Assembly: GCF_001879695.1 (NCBI RefSeq) | Contig: NZ_MNBL01000070.1 | Coordinates: 1-32,734 of the forward strand | From: Nioella sediminis | Lineage (GTDB): Bacteria; Pseudomonadota; Alphaproteobacteria; Rhodobacterales; Rhodobacteraceae | Length of the DNA stretch: 32,734 bases | Direction: 5' to 3' | Shown: positions 7,304 through 16,343 of the stretch, one piece after another | Numbering within the stretch: the stretch's first letter is position 1 | Layout of the letters: every line of letters starts with the position of its first letter | Program-made: the position numbers and the translations under genes | Notes under the pieces: generated by a model | Told to the model about the DNA's origin: nothing | The model's input: only the letters and a program-made list of their open reading frames with translations | Database searches by the model: none

Positions 7304-9805
7304 TTATTCGGCGGGGGCAGGGATGGGGGAGCGGGCGGGCGTTACGGGATCAGCAGGGGTGTCATGCGCCGCGCTGACCCATCTCAGCCGCAGGGCGTTG
7401 GACAGCACGAAGACCGAGGACAGAGCCATCGCACCCGCCGCCAGCGCAGGCGACAGAAGCATACCCGTCACCGGGTAAAACACACCCGCCGCGACGGGGA
7501 TCAGCAGCACGTTATAGCCAAAGGCCCAGAACAGGTTCTGCCGGATATTGGCAATCGTGCGCTGGCTGATCCGCATGGCATTGGCCACGCCAAGCAAATC
7601 GCCCGAGATCAGCACAACATCCGCCGCCTCGATGGCGATATCGGTGCCGGTCCCGATGGCGATGCCCACATCGGCCGAGGCCAGCGCGGGCGCATCGTTG
7701 ATCCCGTCGCCCACGAAGGCCACCGGGCCACGGCTGCGCAGCCGCGCGACGGCCTCGACCTTGCCATCGGGAAGAACGTCGGCAACCACGTGGTCGATCC
7801 CCAGATCACGGGCGATTGCCTCTGCCGTGGCGGGGTTGTCGCCGGTGATCATCGCGGTTTGCAGCCCCATGTCACGCAGGATGGTCATGGCCAGCGGGGT
7901 TGAGTGCTTGACCGGGTCGGCCACGGCAATCAGCGCCGCAAGCTGCCCGTCCACGGCGGCAAAGAGCGCGGTCTTGCCATCGTGGGCCAGCCGGTCGGCA
8001 ACTGCCGCCAGCGGGGCGGTGTTGATGCCTTCACGATCCATATAGCGGGCGGCGCCGACGAGGACCTTTCGGCCTTCTACCATCGCTGCTGCGCCGAATC
8101 CGGTAACCGATTGGAAGTCTTCGGGTTTCGGCACGTCCAGCCCGCGCGTTCTGGCGGCCCGCAGGATGGCGGCGGCTATGGGGTGCTCGGACTTGCTTTC
8201 GACGCTGGCGACCAGTCGCAACACCTCGTCGTCAGACATATCAACCGGCGTCAGGGCGACCAGTTCCGGGCGGCCCTCGGTCAACGTACCGGTCTTGTCG
8301 AAGGCCACCATCTGCGCGCCTTGCAGGCTTTGCAGCGCGTCGCCCTTGCGGAACAGGACGCCCATTTCGGCGGCGCGACCGGTGCCCACCATGATCGAGG
8401 TGGGCGTGGCCAGACCCATGGCGCAGGGGCAGGCGATGATCATGACGGACACGCCAGCAACAAGCGCGAGACTGAGCGCCGGATCGGGGCCGAAGATCAG
8501 CCAGACAAGAACGGTCAGAAGGCTCGCGGCGATCACGGCAGGCACGAACCAGGCGGTGATGCGGTCCACCATGCCCTGAATGGGCAGTTTAGCGCCCTGC
8601 GCCTCCTCGACCATGGCGATGATCTGCGCCAGCATCGTGTCGCGGCCCACTTTCTCTGCCCGGAAGGTCAGTGCGCCTGCGCCATTCACCGTGCCGCCCA
8701 CAACCTGCGATGTGCGCGCCTTCAGAACCGGGATCGGCTCGCCGGTCAGCATCGACTCGTCCACATGGCTTTCACCCGAGATCACCCGGCCATCCACGGC
8801 GATCTTCTCTCCGGGACGGACATGCAGGATATCGCCTGCGACGACCTCTTCGATGGCTAGGTCCACGATCTCGCCACCCCGTTCCACGCGCGCGGTTTTT
8901 GCCTGCAAGGACAATAGCTTGCGGATCGCCTCGCCGGTGCGGCCCTTGGCGCGCGCTTCCAGCAGGCGGCCAAGAAGGATCAGCACGACGATGACGCCCG
9001 CCGCCTCGAAATAGACATGCGCGGTGCCTTGGGGCAGCAGCGCGGGGGCGAAGGTGGACACAGTAGAATAGCCGAACGCCGCAAGGGTGCCGAGTGCGAC
9101 GAGCGAGTTCATGTCCGGCGCGCCCTTCAACAGCGCCGGAATGCCCTTGGTATAGAAGCCGCGACCGGGGCCGATGAGGGTGATTGCGATCAGCAGGAAT
9201 TGCAGAACCCGGCTGGTCTGTTCGCCAATGGACATCGCCACGTAATGGTGCAGGGCAGGGAAGGCATGCCCGCCCATCTCGACGATGAAGACTGGCAGAA
9301 CAAGCGCGGCGGCAAGCAAAGTCTTCCGCGCAAGGTTTTGAATTTCCTGCGCTTTACGTTCATCCTTGCTGTCGGGTTCCGTGCCCCTGATCGTCGCCTT
9401 GTAGCCCGCAGCCGTGGCAGCGCCCGCGATTTGCGCGGGGCTGGATTGCCCCAGCAAATAGTGCACCTGCGCCGTTTCCGTGGCGAGGTTGACCGAGGCC
9501 GACAAGACCCCCGGCGCGGCCTGCAACGCCTTTTCCACGCGCCCCACGCAAGAGGCGCAGGTCATGCCCTCGACCGAAAGGGTGACATCTGCCTGTGCTG
9601 CCGGGTAACCTGCTGCTTCCAAAGCGTTTATCAGGTCATCCACCCTGACAGAGCGATCATGCAGAACCTGCGCGCATTCGCTGGCAAAGCTGACCTCGGC
9701 GCTGCTGACACCGGGAACAGCGGCCAGTGCGGTTTCCGCGCGGCGGACGCATCCGGCGCAGCTGAGGCCGGTGATTTGCAGATGGGTCTTGGCTTGTTCT
9801 GACAT
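7304..9805 (-). CDS. copA: copper-exporting P1B-type ATPase CopA
   Basis: This is a Cu(I) efflux pump of 833 residues in the inner membrane. Two heavy-metal-binding domains begin the protein, with CAGC at 16-19 and CASC at 83-86. The transmembrane copper site has CPC at 459-461, and YN (764-765) plus MALSS (793-797) in the last helices match the CopA-type selectivity residues. The catalytic core has the phosphorylated Asp503 in DKTGT, the HP pair at 541-542, and GDGIND at 699-704. Length and motif order are complete. It is first in the copA-cueR operon behind a CueR operator. The second metal domain and all catalytic residues are intact, so it should be functional. Confidence 0.96.
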   Translation of the reverse strand: MSEQAKTHLQITGLSCAGCVRRAETALAAVPGVSSAEVSFASECAQVLHDRSVRVDDLINALEAAGYPAAQADVTLSVEGMTCASCVGRVEKALQAAPGVLSASVNLATETAQVHYLLGQSSPAQIAGAATAAGYKATIRGTEPDSKDERKAQEIQNLARKTLLAAALVLPVFIVEMGGHAFPALHHYVAMSIGEQTSRVLQFLLIAITLIGPGRGFYTKGIPALLKGAPDMNSLVALGTLAAFGYSTVSTFAPALLPQGTAHVYFEAAGVIVVLILLGRLLEARAKGRTGEAIRKLLSLQAKTARVERGGEIVDLAIEEVVAGDILHVRPGEKIAVDGRVISGESHVDESMLTGEPIPVLKARTSQVVGGTVNGAGALTFRAEKVGRDTMLAQIIAMVEEAQGAKLPIQGMVDRITAWFVPAVIAASLLTVLVWLIFGPDPALSLALVAGVSVMIIACPCAMGLATPTSIMVGTGRAAEMGVLFRKGDALQSLQGAQMVAFDKTGTLTEGRPELVALTPVDMSDDEVLRLVASVESKSEHPIAAAILRAARTRGLDVPKPEDFQSVTGFGAAAMVEGRKVLVGAARYMDREGINTAPLAAVADRLAHDGKTALFAAVDGQLAALIAVADPVKHSTPLAMTILRDMGLQTAMITGDNPATAEAIARDLGIDHVVADVLPDGKVEAVARLRSRGPVAFVGDGINDAPALASADVGIAIGTGTDIAIEAADVVLISGDLLGVANAMRISQRTIANIRQNLFWAFGYNVLLIPVAAGVFYPVTGMLLSPALAAGAMALSSVFVLSNALRLRWVSAAHDTPADPVTPARSPIPAPAE

Positions 9806-9841
9806 GGGGGAACCTTCGGGCCGAATCTTCGGTCAGAACGG

Positions 9842-9872
9842 TAGATAGGGGTTCCAGTCTCTGGAAGGTCAA
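9842..9872 (-). promoter_or_regulatory. CueR operator/promoter of copA
   Basis: On the minus strand TTGACC (9872-9867) is followed by a 19-base spacer and TATCTA (9847-9842). The long spacer is the hallmark of MerR-type promoters. Inside it lies the dyad TTCCAG-AGA-CTGGAA (9866-9852), closely matching the known CueR site ACCTTCC-N7-GGAAGGT. The copA ATG is 36 bases downstream. Confidence 0.88.
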
Positions 9873-9899
9873 GTGCGTGGGAGACAAAAAAATGCCGGT

Positions 9900-9943
9900 C
9901 ACCCCCCGTACACCGGGCGTACACCCCCCGTGCACCCCCCGTA
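9900..9943. repeat. four tandem 11-bp repeats upstream of the copA promoter
   Basis: Four consecutive 11-base units fill this stretch: CACCCCCCGTA, CACCGGGCGTA, CACCCCCCGTG, CACCCCCCGTA. The first and last are identical; the third differs from them at one position and the second at three. Eleven bases is close to one helical turn, so equivalent bases face the same side. The minus strand carries three runs of six G. It lies between the end of the Anbu gene and the copA -35 box. Confidence 0.85.
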
Positions 9944-9958
9944 CAGACGTTTGACCGA

Positions 9959-10699
9959 TTACTCGGTCGGGAAGGTGAAATCCGGCAATTCCCGGAACGC
10001 GTTTTTCAAGGCCACGCCCCAGCCGGTCGATATCTCTTCGAAATAGGGGTTGTCCGCCTTGATCCGCATTTCCCTGCCTCGCTTCCTGCTGTCCGCGTCA
10101 TAGGCGTGCAGATCCAGCGGCAGGCTGACCGAGAGATTGGCCTTGATGGTTGAATCGAAGGAAACGAGCAGCAGCTTGATGGCGTCTTCGAAGCTCATGT
10201 CCGGTTCGAACGCGCGGACGAGGATCGGGCGGCCATATTTGGTTTCGCCAATCTGGAAGAAGGGCGTATCCTCGCTCGCTTCGATGAAATTGCCTTCCGG
10301 GTAGATCATGAACAGGCGCGCATCTCCGTCGCCGACCTGACCGCCGACAATGATCGTGGCCGAGAACATCGCGTCGGCCTGCTGGCCGGTATCGGCATGG
10401 CTAGCAATGACCTCTTTCAGCGTGTTGCCGATCAGGGTCGCGACCTGGAACATCGACTTGGCCTTGTAGATGCCGGGGCTGCGGTCATCGGGGGCCTTGC
10501 CGCGTTCTTCCAGCAGGCTGATCACCGATTGCGTGGTGGCCAGATTGCCCGCCGTCATGATGGTAATGCAGCGTTCACCCGGCTCTTCGAAGATGAACAT
10601 CTTGCGGAAGGTGGAGATATTGTCGATGCCGGAATTGGTCCGCGTGTCGGACATGAACACCAGCCCCCGGTTCAGTTTCAGCCCCACGCAGTAAGTCAC
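9959..10699 (-). CDS. anbu: Anbu, proteasome beta-subunit-like peptidase
   Basis: This is a 246-residue Ntn hydrolase related to HslV and proteasome beta subunits. After removal of Met1 the N-terminal residue is Thr (MTYCVGL), the nucleophile. Counting from that Thr, Asp17 (MSDTRT) and Lys32 (FRKM) are the partner residues expected in the family. The length fits Anbu, which is longer than HslV and forms open helical or ring assemblies. It is the last gene of the conserved four-gene set with ATP-grasp, alpha-E and transglutaminase proteins. Substrates are unknown; Iyer and colleagues predicted a peptide-ligation/processing system for this neighbourhood. No signal peptide, so cytoplasmic. Confidence 0.9.
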   Translation of the reverse strand: MTYCVGLKLNRGLVFMSDTRTNSGIDNISTFRKMFIFEEPGERCITIMTAGNLATTQSVISLLEERGKAPDDRSPGIYKAKSMFQVATLIGNTLKEVIASHADTGQQADAMFSATIIVGGQVGDGDARLFMIYPEGNFIEASEDTPFFQIGETKYGRPILVRAFEPDMSFEDAIKLLLVSFDSTIKANLSVSLPLDLHAYDADSRKRGREMRIKADNPYFEEISTGWGVALKNAFRELPDFTFPTE

Positions 10700-10738
10700 G
10701 GCCGTCGTCCTCTTTGATTCCGATGCCTAGAAATCAGG

Positions 10739-11557
10739 CTATTGCTGGACTTGCAAGCTGACTTGAAGATGCTCGTCACCGGGGCCCTGGCGAATGCCCA
10801 TGATCGGGGCGGCATCGCGGTAGTCGCGGCCAGTGGCAACGCGCACATAGCGGGCATCGGGTGAAATTCCGTTCGACACGTCGAAGCCAACCCATCCGAG
10901 CGCCTCTGTCCAGACTTCGCACCAGGCGTGGCTGGCATCCTGGTCGACGCGGTCATTCATCATCAGATAGCCAGAGATATAGCGCGCAGGATGGCCCAAC
11001 AGGCGCGCAGCCGCGATCATGATATGGGCGTGGTCCTGACAGACGCCATGGCCCGAGGTGAGGGCGGATTCGGCGGTTGTGTCGCTGTTGGTGCGGCCGG
11101 TTTCATAGCTGACCTGTGACAGGATCATCGCGGACAATGCGTGCAACTGCGCCAGCGTATCGGCCCCGTCCTGTTCGGCCCTGAGCTGGCGCGCAAGCGT
11201 CCGGATCGCGGGGCCGGGGGAGGTGGTCGGGGTAGGATTCTCGAACAGCCAGAGCGGGGCAAAGCCCTTGTGCGTGCCGATGATGCCGTGATTGTCCTCG
11301 ACCTCGACCGTGCCTTCGCTGCGAATCTCGATCCGGGTGGCACCGGCATCGACCTTGACCAGTTCCGTGTGGTTGACGAACTGGTCGGAAAAACTGGCCT
11401 GCTTGGTGCCGCCGGTGATCGTCGATGACCAGTCCAGCACGGTCTGCCCATGCCCCGACCGGGGCACAAGGCGCAGTTGCTGCAACGCGTAATGCACCGG
11501 CTGGTCATAGCTGTAGGTGGTCACATGGGTGATGGCGAGGCGGATCGGGCTGCTCAT
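10739..11557 (-). CDS. transglutaminase-like cysteine protease-fold protein
   Basis: This protein has 272 residues. An N-terminal beta-rich bacterial transglutaminase-like domain (about 8-95) precedes the catalytic domain. The triad is Cys173 (SGHGVCQDHA), His210 (DASHAWCE) and Asp226 (WVGFDVSNG), all present. The family cleaves or transfers amide bonds. In the Anbu cluster it is thought to trim or transfer peptide tags. Its ATG overlaps the alpha-E stop (ATGA), and it is followed 39 bases later by the Anbu gene. No membrane segment or signal seen. Confidence 0.9.
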   Translation of the reverse strand: MSSPIRLAITHVTTYSYDQPVHYALQQLRLVPRSGHGQTVLDWSSTITGGTKQASFSDQFVNHTELVKVDAGATRIEIRSEGTVEVEDNHGIIGTHKGFAPLWLFENPTPTTSPGPAIRTLARQLRAEQDGADTLAQLHALSAMILSQVSYETGRTNSDTTAESALTSGHGVCQDHAHIMIAAARLLGHPARYISGYLMMNDRVDQDASHAWCEVWTEALGWVGFDVSNGISPDARYVRVATGRDYRDAAPIMGIRQGPGDEHLQVSLQVQQ

Positions 11558-12498
11558 TTATAGAACCGGAAATCTGTCTGGATGAGGCTTGCCAGCGAAG
11601 AGGTGTCATTGATGCTGGCGGTCAGGAATTCATGCAGCCCTTCCTCGAAGATGGTGTTCACGGTGGTCCCGTTCAACTGGCCGCAGATGCGGTCTGCAAG
11701 GGCGTGGCTTTCGTGGCGGGTGCCGTAGTCATTGGCCAGCCAGTTCAGGTTTTCGCCGATCTTGGAATAGCAGAAGGCCAGGGACCGGGGCATGCGTTTG
11801 TCGAGGATCAGGAACTCCGCGATCCCTATGGGCGTGGTTTCGCCGCCATTCAGCCAGCGATAGCTGCGCTCCGCCGAGACCGACCGCAGGATCACCTCCC
11901 ATTGCACATTGTCGATGCGGCTGCCGACGAAGGCGGCGGAGGGCAGCAGCACGTAATATTTCACGTCGAGGATGCGGGCGGTGTTGTCGGCGCGTTCGAG
12001 GAAGGTGCCGAGGCGCGAGAAGGCGAAGATGTCGTTGCGCAGCATGGTCCCGTGCAGCGCCCCGCGCACCACCGAAGTGCGATAGCGGATCGCGGCCAGA
12101 AGTTCATGCAGGGTGCGTTCCGATACCGGGCGGGCCAGTGCCGATTTCACCTCCATCCAGCATTCGTTCACCGCCTCCCACACTTCCGATGACAGCGCGG
12201 TGCGCACCATGCGGGCATTGGACCGGGCGGCCTCGATGGAACTCAGAACCGAAGAGGGATTGTCGCGGTCGCGCAGCAGGAAGTTGATCACCGAGCCGGA
12301 GTCGAAACTGTCGAACTTCGCGGAGTAGGCGGCGTCGATCCCGGCGGTGTTGATGACCGATTGCCATTCATTCGACTCGCCGTCGGACCGGGTCAGCGCG
12401 ATGCGCCAGCCGGCCTCCAGCAGTCGTGCGGTGTTTTCGGCCCGTTCGATATACCGGAACATCCAGAAGAGGCCGCCTGCGGTTTTTCCCAGCATCAT
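11554..12498 (-). CDS. alpha-E domain protein (DUF403)
   Basis: This is a 314-residue all-helical protein of the alpha-E family. It starts MMLGKTAGGLFWMFRYIERAENTARLLEAG, whose FWMFRYIERAENTAR stretch is the family signature. A second copy of the ERADNTAR pattern appears near residue 170 (LGTFLERADNTARILD), consistent with the internal repeat of the family. No enzymatic residues are recognised. It always accompanies COG2308-type ATP-grasp proteins and is presumed to be their partner. Four bases separate it from the ATP-grasp gene, and GGGGGA before ATG is its ribosome site. Confidence 0.88.
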   Translation of the reverse strand: MMLGKTAGGLFWMFRYIERAENTARLLEAGWRIALTRSDGESNEWQSVINTAGIDAAYSAKFDSFDSGSVINFLLRDRDNPSSVLSSIEAARSNARMVRTALSSEVWEAVNECWMEVKSALARPVSERTLHELLAAIRYRTSVVRGALHGTMLRNDIFAFSRLGTFLERADNTARILDVKYYVLLPSAAFVGSRIDNVQWEVILRSVSAERSYRWLNGGETTPIGIAEFLILDKRMPRSLAFCYSKIGENLNWLANDYGTRHESHALADRICGQLNGTTVNTIFEEGLHEFLTASINDTSSLASLIQTDFRFYK

Positions 12499-12502
12499 CG
12501 GC

Positions 12503-13930
12503 TTAGTCCCCCAGAACCCAGGTGTCTTTGGTGCCGCCGCCCTGGCTGGAATTGACCACCAGAGAGCCCTTCTTCAGCGCCACGCGGGTCAGGCCGCCGG
12601 GCGTGATTTCGACCTTGTTGGGGGAGACCAGAACAAAGGGGCGCAGGTCGACATGACGCGGCGCAAGCCCGGCCTTGGACAGGATCGGCACGGTGGACAG
12701 GGCCAGCGTGGGCTGCGCGATGTAGTTCGAGGGCCGGGCGCGCAGTTTCTTCTCAAACGCCGCGATTTCCTTTTTCGACGCGGCGGGGCCGACCAGCATC
12801 CCGTAGCCGCCCGATCCATGCACCTCCTTGACCACAAGTTCCGACAGGTGATCGAGCACATAGGCCAGCGAATCCGCCTCGGAACAGCGCCATGTCGGCA
12901 CGTTTTGCAGGATCGCCCGCTCGCCGGTGTAGAACTCGACGATATCGGGCATGTAGCTGTAAAGCGCCTTGTCATCGGCGATGCCGGTGCCGGGCGCATT
13001 GGCGATGGTGATATTGCCCGCACGGTAGACATCCATGATGCCGGGCACGCCAAGCAGGCTGTCGGGGTTGAAGGTCAGCGGGTCGAGGTAATCGTCATCG
13101 ACGCGCCGGTAGAGCACGTCAATCGGGTGATACCCTTGCGTCGTGCGCATTGCGACACGGCCGTTTTCCACCACCAGATCGTGGCTTTCCACCAGTTCCG
13201 CCCCCATCTGGTCGGCCAGGAAGGCGTGTTCGAAATAGGCGGAGTTATGGATGCCGGGGGTCAGAACCGCCACCGTGGGCCGGTCGGTCAGCCCCTCGGG
13301 CGCGCAATCGGCCAGCGACCGGCGCAGAAGCTGCGGATAGGCGCTGACCGGGCGCACTTTCAGCTGGCTGAACAGCTCGGGGAACATCTGCAACATGGTT
13401 TCCCGGTTTTCCAGCATGTAGCTGACACCGGAGGGGGTGCGGGCATTGTCCTCCAGCACGAAGAATTCGTTTTCTCCGGTGCGCACCAGATCGGTGCCGA
13501 CGATATGGGTATAGACGCCGCCGGGCGGGTTGACCCCGATCATTTCCGGCAGAAACGCGGTGTTCTTCGAGATGATTTCCTTGGGAATGCGGCCCGCGCG
13601 CAGGATTTCCTGCCGGTGATAAATGTCGTGCAGGAAGGCGTTGATCGCGCGCACCCGCTGTTCGATGCCGCGTTCCAGCGTGGCCCATTCGCGCGCCGAG
13701 ATGATGCGGGGCACGATATCGAAGGGGATCAGCCTCTCGTCCGCCTCGTCCTGCCCGTAGACGTTGAAGGTGATGCCGATGCGGCGAAAGAAGGCCTCGG
13801 CCTCTCTCGACTTGCGGCGGAGATCCTTGAGATCCTCATTGGCGAACCACTGGAAATAGGACTCGTAGGGCGAGCGGGGCTGATCCGGCTGCGCCAGCAT
13901 TTCATCGAAGGTGGAACCTGTGTCTGCCAT
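12503..13930 (-). CDS. circularly permuted type 2 ATP-grasp protein
   Basis: This 475-residue protein of the COG2308 group is predicted to be an amide ligase using ATP and forming an acyl-phosphate. Recognisable blocks are RAINAFLHDIYH (about 92-103), FVLEDNARTPSGVSYMLENR (about 155-174) and VVKEVHGSGGYGMLVGP (about 341-357). It is the first gene of the Anbu cluster. The start lacks a clear Shine-Dalgarno sequence. On the minus strand TTGATT, a 16-base spacer and CATAGT end seven bases before the ATG, so a leaderless or near-leaderless transcript is possible. It is divergent from the carbonic anhydrase gene across 234 bases with no other gene. Confidence 0.88.
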   Translation of the reverse strand: MADTGSTFDEMLAQPDQPRSPYESYFQWFANEDLKDLRRKSREAEAFFRRIGITFNVYGQDEADERLIPFDIVPRIISAREWATLERGIEQRVRAINAFLHDIYHRQEILRAGRIPKEIISKNTAFLPEMIGVNPPGGVYTHIVGTDLVRTGENEFFVLEDNARTPSGVSYMLENRETMLQMFPELFSQLKVRPVSAYPQLLRRSLADCAPEGLTDRPTVAVLTPGIHNSAYFEHAFLADQMGAELVESHDLVVENGRVAMRTTQGYHPIDVLYRRVDDDYLDPLTFNPDSLLGVPGIMDVYRAGNITIANAPGTGIADDKALYSYMPDIVEFYTGERAILQNVPTWRCSEADSLAYVLDHLSELVVKEVHGSGGYGMLVGPAASKKEIAAFEKKLRARPSNYIAQPTLALSTVPILSKAGLAPRHVDLRPFVLVSPNKVEITPGGLTRVALKKGSLVVNSSQGGGTKDTWVLGD

Positions 13931-14106
13931 GTAACCACTATGTGCGAGTTTCGAGACTAATCAATTGGCAAATTCGGTTATCGAGGATGCAAGCTGATCT
14001 GTGGGATGGGGAGCATGGCGGCTCGATGACCCGTGCGGGTGCCTGAAATTTGAGCATCAAGGCCCATTATTCAGACGCTTCAGGCTTGGGCAGGCTGTGC
14101 TTTGCC

Positions 14107-14135
14107 TTGACGCAGGCCCGCGCCCGGATTTGGAT
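14107..14135 (+). promoter_or_regulatory. weak candidate promoter of carbonic anhydrase gene
   Basis: TTGACG (14107-14112), a 17-base spacer and TTGGAT (14130-14135) lie 30 bases before the ATG at 14165. The -10 match is poor. Nothing better is visible in the 234-base divergent region. Confidence 0.3.
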
Positions 14136-14164
14136 GGAAATCGGCCGGGGCGGAGGATCATCCC

Positions 14165-14782
14165 ATGCTGCACCATTTGCTGGCACGAAATTCGGATTGG
14201 GCCGAGGACCGGCGGCGGGCGGACCCTGCCTATTTCCAGCGCATGGCCCAAGGGCAGCAGCCCAGTTATTTCTGGATCGGCTGTTCCGATAGCCGGGTGC
14301 CGGAGAACGTGGTGGGCGGGCTCGATCCCGGTGAGATCTTCGTGCATCGCAACGTCGCCAACCTTGTGCATTCCACCGATTTCAGCCTGCTCAGTGCGCT
14401 GGAGTTCGCCATCGACGTTCTGGGGATTCGCGAGATCATCGTTTGCGGTCATACCGGCTGCGGCGGCATCGCGGCGGCCAGCCAGGGGCTGGTCAACGGG
14501 CTGGCCGATCACTGGCTGGAAGCGCTGCGGCGGCTGGCCCGGCGCAACGCGGCGGATCTGTCGGCCTTTCCCGAGGGTCCGGCCCGCAATGACCGGCTGG
14601 CGGAACTGAGCGTGATCGAGGCGGTCGCACGGCTCGCTGAAACGCCGATCCTGCAGCGCGCATGGGCGCGCGGCGACCGGGTTTCGGTGCATGGGCTGCT
14701 CTATCGGTTGTCCGAGGGCGAGCTGCGCAACCTTGACGTCACGCTGACAGGGGCGCATCTGGGCCGTGACGCAAAGGAGTGA
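14165..14782 (+). CDS. beta-class carbonic anhydrase
   Basis: This zinc enzyme (205 residues) interconverts CO2 and bicarbonate. The ligands and catalytic dyad are Cys40, Asp42 and Arg44 (CSDSRVPEN), His96 and Cys99 (CGHTGCGG). All are present and spaced as in the Can-type plant/bacterial clade. AGGA precedes the ATG. Length is normal. The DUF2478 gene follows after 12 bases in the same direction, so they are probably co-transcribed. Confidence 0.95.
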   Translation: MLHHLLARNSDWAEDRRRADPAYFQRMAQGQQPSYFWIGCSDSRVPENVVGGLDPGEIFVHRNVANLVHSTDFSLLSALEFAIDVLGIREIIVCGHTGCGGIAAASQGLVNGLADHWLEALRRLARRNAADLSAFPEGPARNDRLAELSVIEAVARLAETPILQRAWARGDRVSVHGLLYRLSEGELRNLDVTLTGAHLGRDAKE

Positions 14783-14794
14783 AAGGGCGAAGCC

Positions 14795-15292
14795 ATGAAG
14801 ATCGGATATGTCATGTCGCCGGGGCGCGGCGATGTGGACCGGGTGCTTGGCCGCTTCGTCGAAACGCTGATGGCACGCGGTGTGGACGTGGCGGGCGTGG
14901 TCCAGACCAACACCGATTGCGGGCCCGCAAAGGCCTGCGACATGGATGTGGAGGTGCTGCCCTCTGGCCCCGTGCTGCGGATTTCGCAGGATCTGGGGCC
15001 GGGGTCGCGCGGCTGCCGCCTGAACCCCGACGCGCTGGAACAGGCCGTGGGGCTGGTGGGGCAGCGGCTTAACGGGGATACACGGCTGCTGGTCGTCAAC
15101 AAGTTCGGCAAGCAGGAGGCGGAGGGCCGTGGGTTCCGAGAGGTGATCGGCACGGCGCTGGCGCAGGATATTCCGGTCGTGGTGGGGCTGAACGGACTGA
15201 ACCGCGACGCCTTCGAAGCGTTTTGCGGCGGCATGGCCGAGGCGTTGACCCCCGATGTTCAGGCGTTGTTGGACTGGTTCGACGGGGAGTGA
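14795..15292 (+). CDS. DUF2478 domain protein
   Basis: This is a 165-residue protein matching the DUF2478 family, known mainly from alphaproteobacteria. It begins MKIGYVMSPGRGDVDRVLGR, a glycine-rich phosphate-loop-like start, and has the family blocks ISQDLGPGSRGCRLNPDALE (about 68-87) and LLVVNKFGKQEAEGRGFREV (about 95-114). The fold is expected to be NTPase-like, but the loop is not a standard Walker A. Family members often lie near molybdenum genes; here the partner is carbonic anhydrase. No function is assigned. Confidence 0.8.
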   Translation: MKIGYVMSPGRGDVDRVLGRFVETLMARGVDVAGVVQTNTDCGPAKACDMDVEVLPSGPVLRISQDLGPGSRGCRLNPDALEQAVGLVGQRLNGDTRLLVVNKFGKQEAEGRGFREVIGTALAQDIPVVVGLNGLNRDAFEAFCGGMAEALTPDVQALLDWFDGE

Positions 15293-15500
15293 AGGCTGCA
15301 GAAAGACCCATTGCAGTGTAGAGCCGCCGACTGAGGCGGAGAGGGCGCTGCGTCCGACGGCTAGGTATGTCGGCTTTGCGAGACTTAGTCGCCTTTGGCT
15401 GCATGGCAGCATTCAGGCACTCAATGAGCCCCTGCTTCGCGGAGTTTAGGTGCCATTTTCACATCTCGTCAAAAACCGCACAGCAAGCTACGCTTGGAGT

Positions 15501-16343
15501 ATGGAAACAAAACCTTCTTTATCATCGCCAAGTTCTAAGCGTCTTGAGTTCTCGCGTTTCACAGATCAAGATGCTCCAGCATTTGCTTATGTCCTGTCTG
15601 ATCCGGAAGTGACGCGGAGCATTATGGCAAAAGCTACGACGCCAGAGCAGTGTCTGGAATGCGCCCGCCAGCGGATCGCATGGCACAATTCCACGTGGGA
15701 TACCTTGGGGTATGGTGTATGGGCGCTCCGCGAAAGGCTTTCGGAAGGTGCGCCGGCAGGGCCGATCATCGGGTGGTGCGGACTGATCGCGACGTCGCAC
15801 GGCCCTACACCAGAGATCCTTTACGGATTTTCGCGGGCCTTCTGGGGCAGCGGTCTGGCAACGGAAGCGGCATCGGCAATAATCGAATGGGCTTTTGATG
15901 AAAATATCTGTGACGGGATCGACGCCGTGATCTTCGGACCTCTCAACCCCGGCTCTTCTGCGGTTGCCCTAAAACTCGGAATGACGCGCAGCGGCACTAT
16001 GCGCTTCGACGAGTTCCTGCCCGATCAGCAATTGGGACGAGACGTGCTGGACTACGAGATCTGGAGGCTGCAGGACGGTGCCTGCCTTGATTTCAGGTCA
16101 CTTCTGTTTCAGGCACCGTTCAAATCCGGTCTGCTTGTTAGCGCTGGCGTCGCGGATGAGACCGATACGCTTGCGGCTTTGCTCGCCGCTGCGAAGCAGC
16201 ACCCCGACCGAGCTGGTATCGCCGAGGCAGAAATCAACGCGATGGTCAGCGCCTCATTTGCGCGCGGTTTGAAAGAGTGCGACCTTGACGTCTACCATGT
16301 TTCCCGCACGAACTGGGCAGAGGGCCGGGTTAACCGAATTTGA
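15501..16343 (+). CDS. GNAT-family N-acetyltransferase with C-terminal extension
   Basis: This is a 280-residue protein with a RimJ/RimL-type GNAT domain over about the first 180 residues: KRLEFSRFTDQDAPAF, a central GWCGLIA strand, GFSRAFWGSGLATEAASAII (acetyl-CoA loop R/QxxGxG/A, here RAFWGSGLA), and LNPGSSAVALKLGMTRSG. About 90 residues follow (from ACLDFRSLLF) that I do not recognise. Start choice is uncertain: GTG 15450 would add 17 residues. I prefer ATG 15501, preceded by TTGGAG, though the spacing is only one base. The gene and its 5' flank are clearly AT-richer than the neighbours, suggesting recent acquisition. The 208 bases before it hold no gene I can support. Confidence 0.72.
   Translation: METKPSLSSPSSKRLEFSRFTDQDAPAFAYVLSDPEVTRSIMAKATTPEQCLECARQRIAWHNSTWDTLGYGVWALRERLSEGAPAGPIIGWCGLIATSHGPTPEILYGFSRAFWGSGLATEAASAIIEWAFDENICDGIDAVIFGPLNPGSSAVALKLGMTRSGTMRFDEFLPDQQLGRDVLDYEIWRLQDGACLDFRSLLFQAPFKSGLLVSAGVADETDTLAALLAAAKQHPDRAGIAEAEINAMVSASFARGLKECDLDVYHVSRTNWAEGRVNRI

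Noticed and set aside
9900-9943. CRISPR-like array
   Set aside because: Units of 11 bases with no spacers and no cas genes.
12347-13960. 537-residue open frame on the plus strand
   Set aside because: It is antisense to the ATP-grasp gene, whose protein matches a known family throughout.
14057-15412. 451-residue open frame on the minus strand
   Set aside because: It is opposite the carbonic anhydrase and DUF2478 genes, both well supported.
15293-15500. Small protein frames before the acetyltransferase gene (for example ATG 15367)
   Set aside because: No ribosome site and no family features, and the frame overlaps the better-supported gene out of phase.
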